Below, piece by piece: positions 63,934-64,000 of a stretch of 64,000 nt of DNA. A model generated the notes under the pieces. It made no database searches. It saw only the letters and a list, made by a program, of their open reading frames with translations, and was not told the DNA's origin. Source of the DNA: Forficula auricularia. Lineage: Eukaryota; Arthropoda; Insecta; Dermaptera; Forficulidae. The stretch spans positions 10,474,757-10,538,756 of the forward strand of contig JALMQS010000075.1 in the NCBI GenBank assembly GCA_024734495.1, in the 5' to 3' direction. The translations under genes and the position numbers were made by a program. Positions within the stretch are counted from its first letter, which is position 1. The number at the start of each line of letters is the position of its first letter.

Positions 63934-64000
63934 AGGGATGTCCAACCTTTAGGATTACATGGGCCACATTTGAAGGAAAAAATTGTCCTGGGCCGCAGAT
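63934..64000 (+). mobile_element. hAT-like left end, cut by the window edge
   Basis: GAGGGATGTCCAACCTTTAG ... TGGGCCACATTTGAAGG ... TGGGCCGCAGAT is the familiar hAT end of the CAGGGGTGTCCAAC type. The rest lies outside the window. Confidence 0.6.

Noticed and set aside
1..64000. CRISPR array, operon, ribosome binding sites or other prokaryotic structure
   Set aside because: No regular direct repeats with unique spacers; all recognised elements are eukaryotic.
1..64000. Host protein-coding gene with introns
   Set aside because: No exon-like conserved domain other than transposon proteins was seen by eye. Short exons cannot be excluded without RNA or protein alignment.

Overview
The window is eukaryotic, strongly AT-rich, non-coding-looking DNA. 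It is packed with decayed transposable elements of many classes and shows no recognisable host gene. The element mix fits an arthropod best: mariner-type transposases with WFQQDGATCHTA and WPPRSCDLTPLDYFLWG motifs, an R2-clade LINE, jockey/CR1-like and RTE-like LINEs, Penelope-like elements with hammerhead ribozymes, Helitrons, and tRNA-headed SINEs. The sequence alone does not settle the species. Nothing prokaryotic is present (no operons, ribosome binding sites or CRISPR).

Layout. 1-3.4 kb: anonymous AT-rich DNA and a tRNA-headed SINE whose tail matches a LINE found at 5 kb. 3.4-7.7 kb: a foldback, a small Helitron, a mariner rebuilt as an inverted repeat with a LINE nested in it, then an R2-like LINE 3' end on the minus strand. 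8.6-13 kb: LINE scraps, a hammerhead ribozyme, a dead transposase and pieces of a hAT family. 13.5-15 kb: a jockey-like LINE tail and an 860-bp inverted-repeat element. 16-24.5 kb: an Arg-tRNA-type SINE, diverged tandem repeats, a long inverted repeat, a TA-flanked element with GGGGAGA ends, and several foldbacks. 25-33 kb: three hAT-type elements with 8-bp target duplications and more LINE debris. 33.1-35.9 kb: the best-preserved structure, a 2.8-kb head-to-head palindromic Penelope-like element with GIY-YIG coding sequence, ribozyme motifs in both arms and a 12-bp target duplication. 38-45.6 kb: repeat relatives of the 14-kb element, a pogo-like MITE, Penelope remnants, a LINE reverse-transcriptase relic and a second TA-flanked element. 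45.8-53.8 kb: MITEs (hAT and a GTCCATAAATTACGTCAC type), a foldback, and a C-rich tract. 54-64 kb: LINE fragments, an RTE-like LINE 3' end, two more small Penelope-type insertions with 12-13 bp duplications, and a LINE split by what looks like a composite hAT insertion.

The unifying signal is a Penelope/hammerhead system. At least six hammerhead-like cores (CUGANGA, stem II, GAAA, then NUH in the best ones) lie in Penelope-type pieces. Several of these pieces are foldbacks whose turn-around is at or next to the ribozyme. Six insertions (33.1, 30.8, 44.3, 50.8, 57.5, 58.6 kb) have 12-16 bp target duplications, and most carry a shared TTTCACCTAGAACCAACACC-type motif. One is only 51 bp long. This suggests a family of very short, non-coding, ribozyme-bearing Penelope derivatives that still insert with normal duplications. 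All calls were made by eye from sequence; no database search was run.
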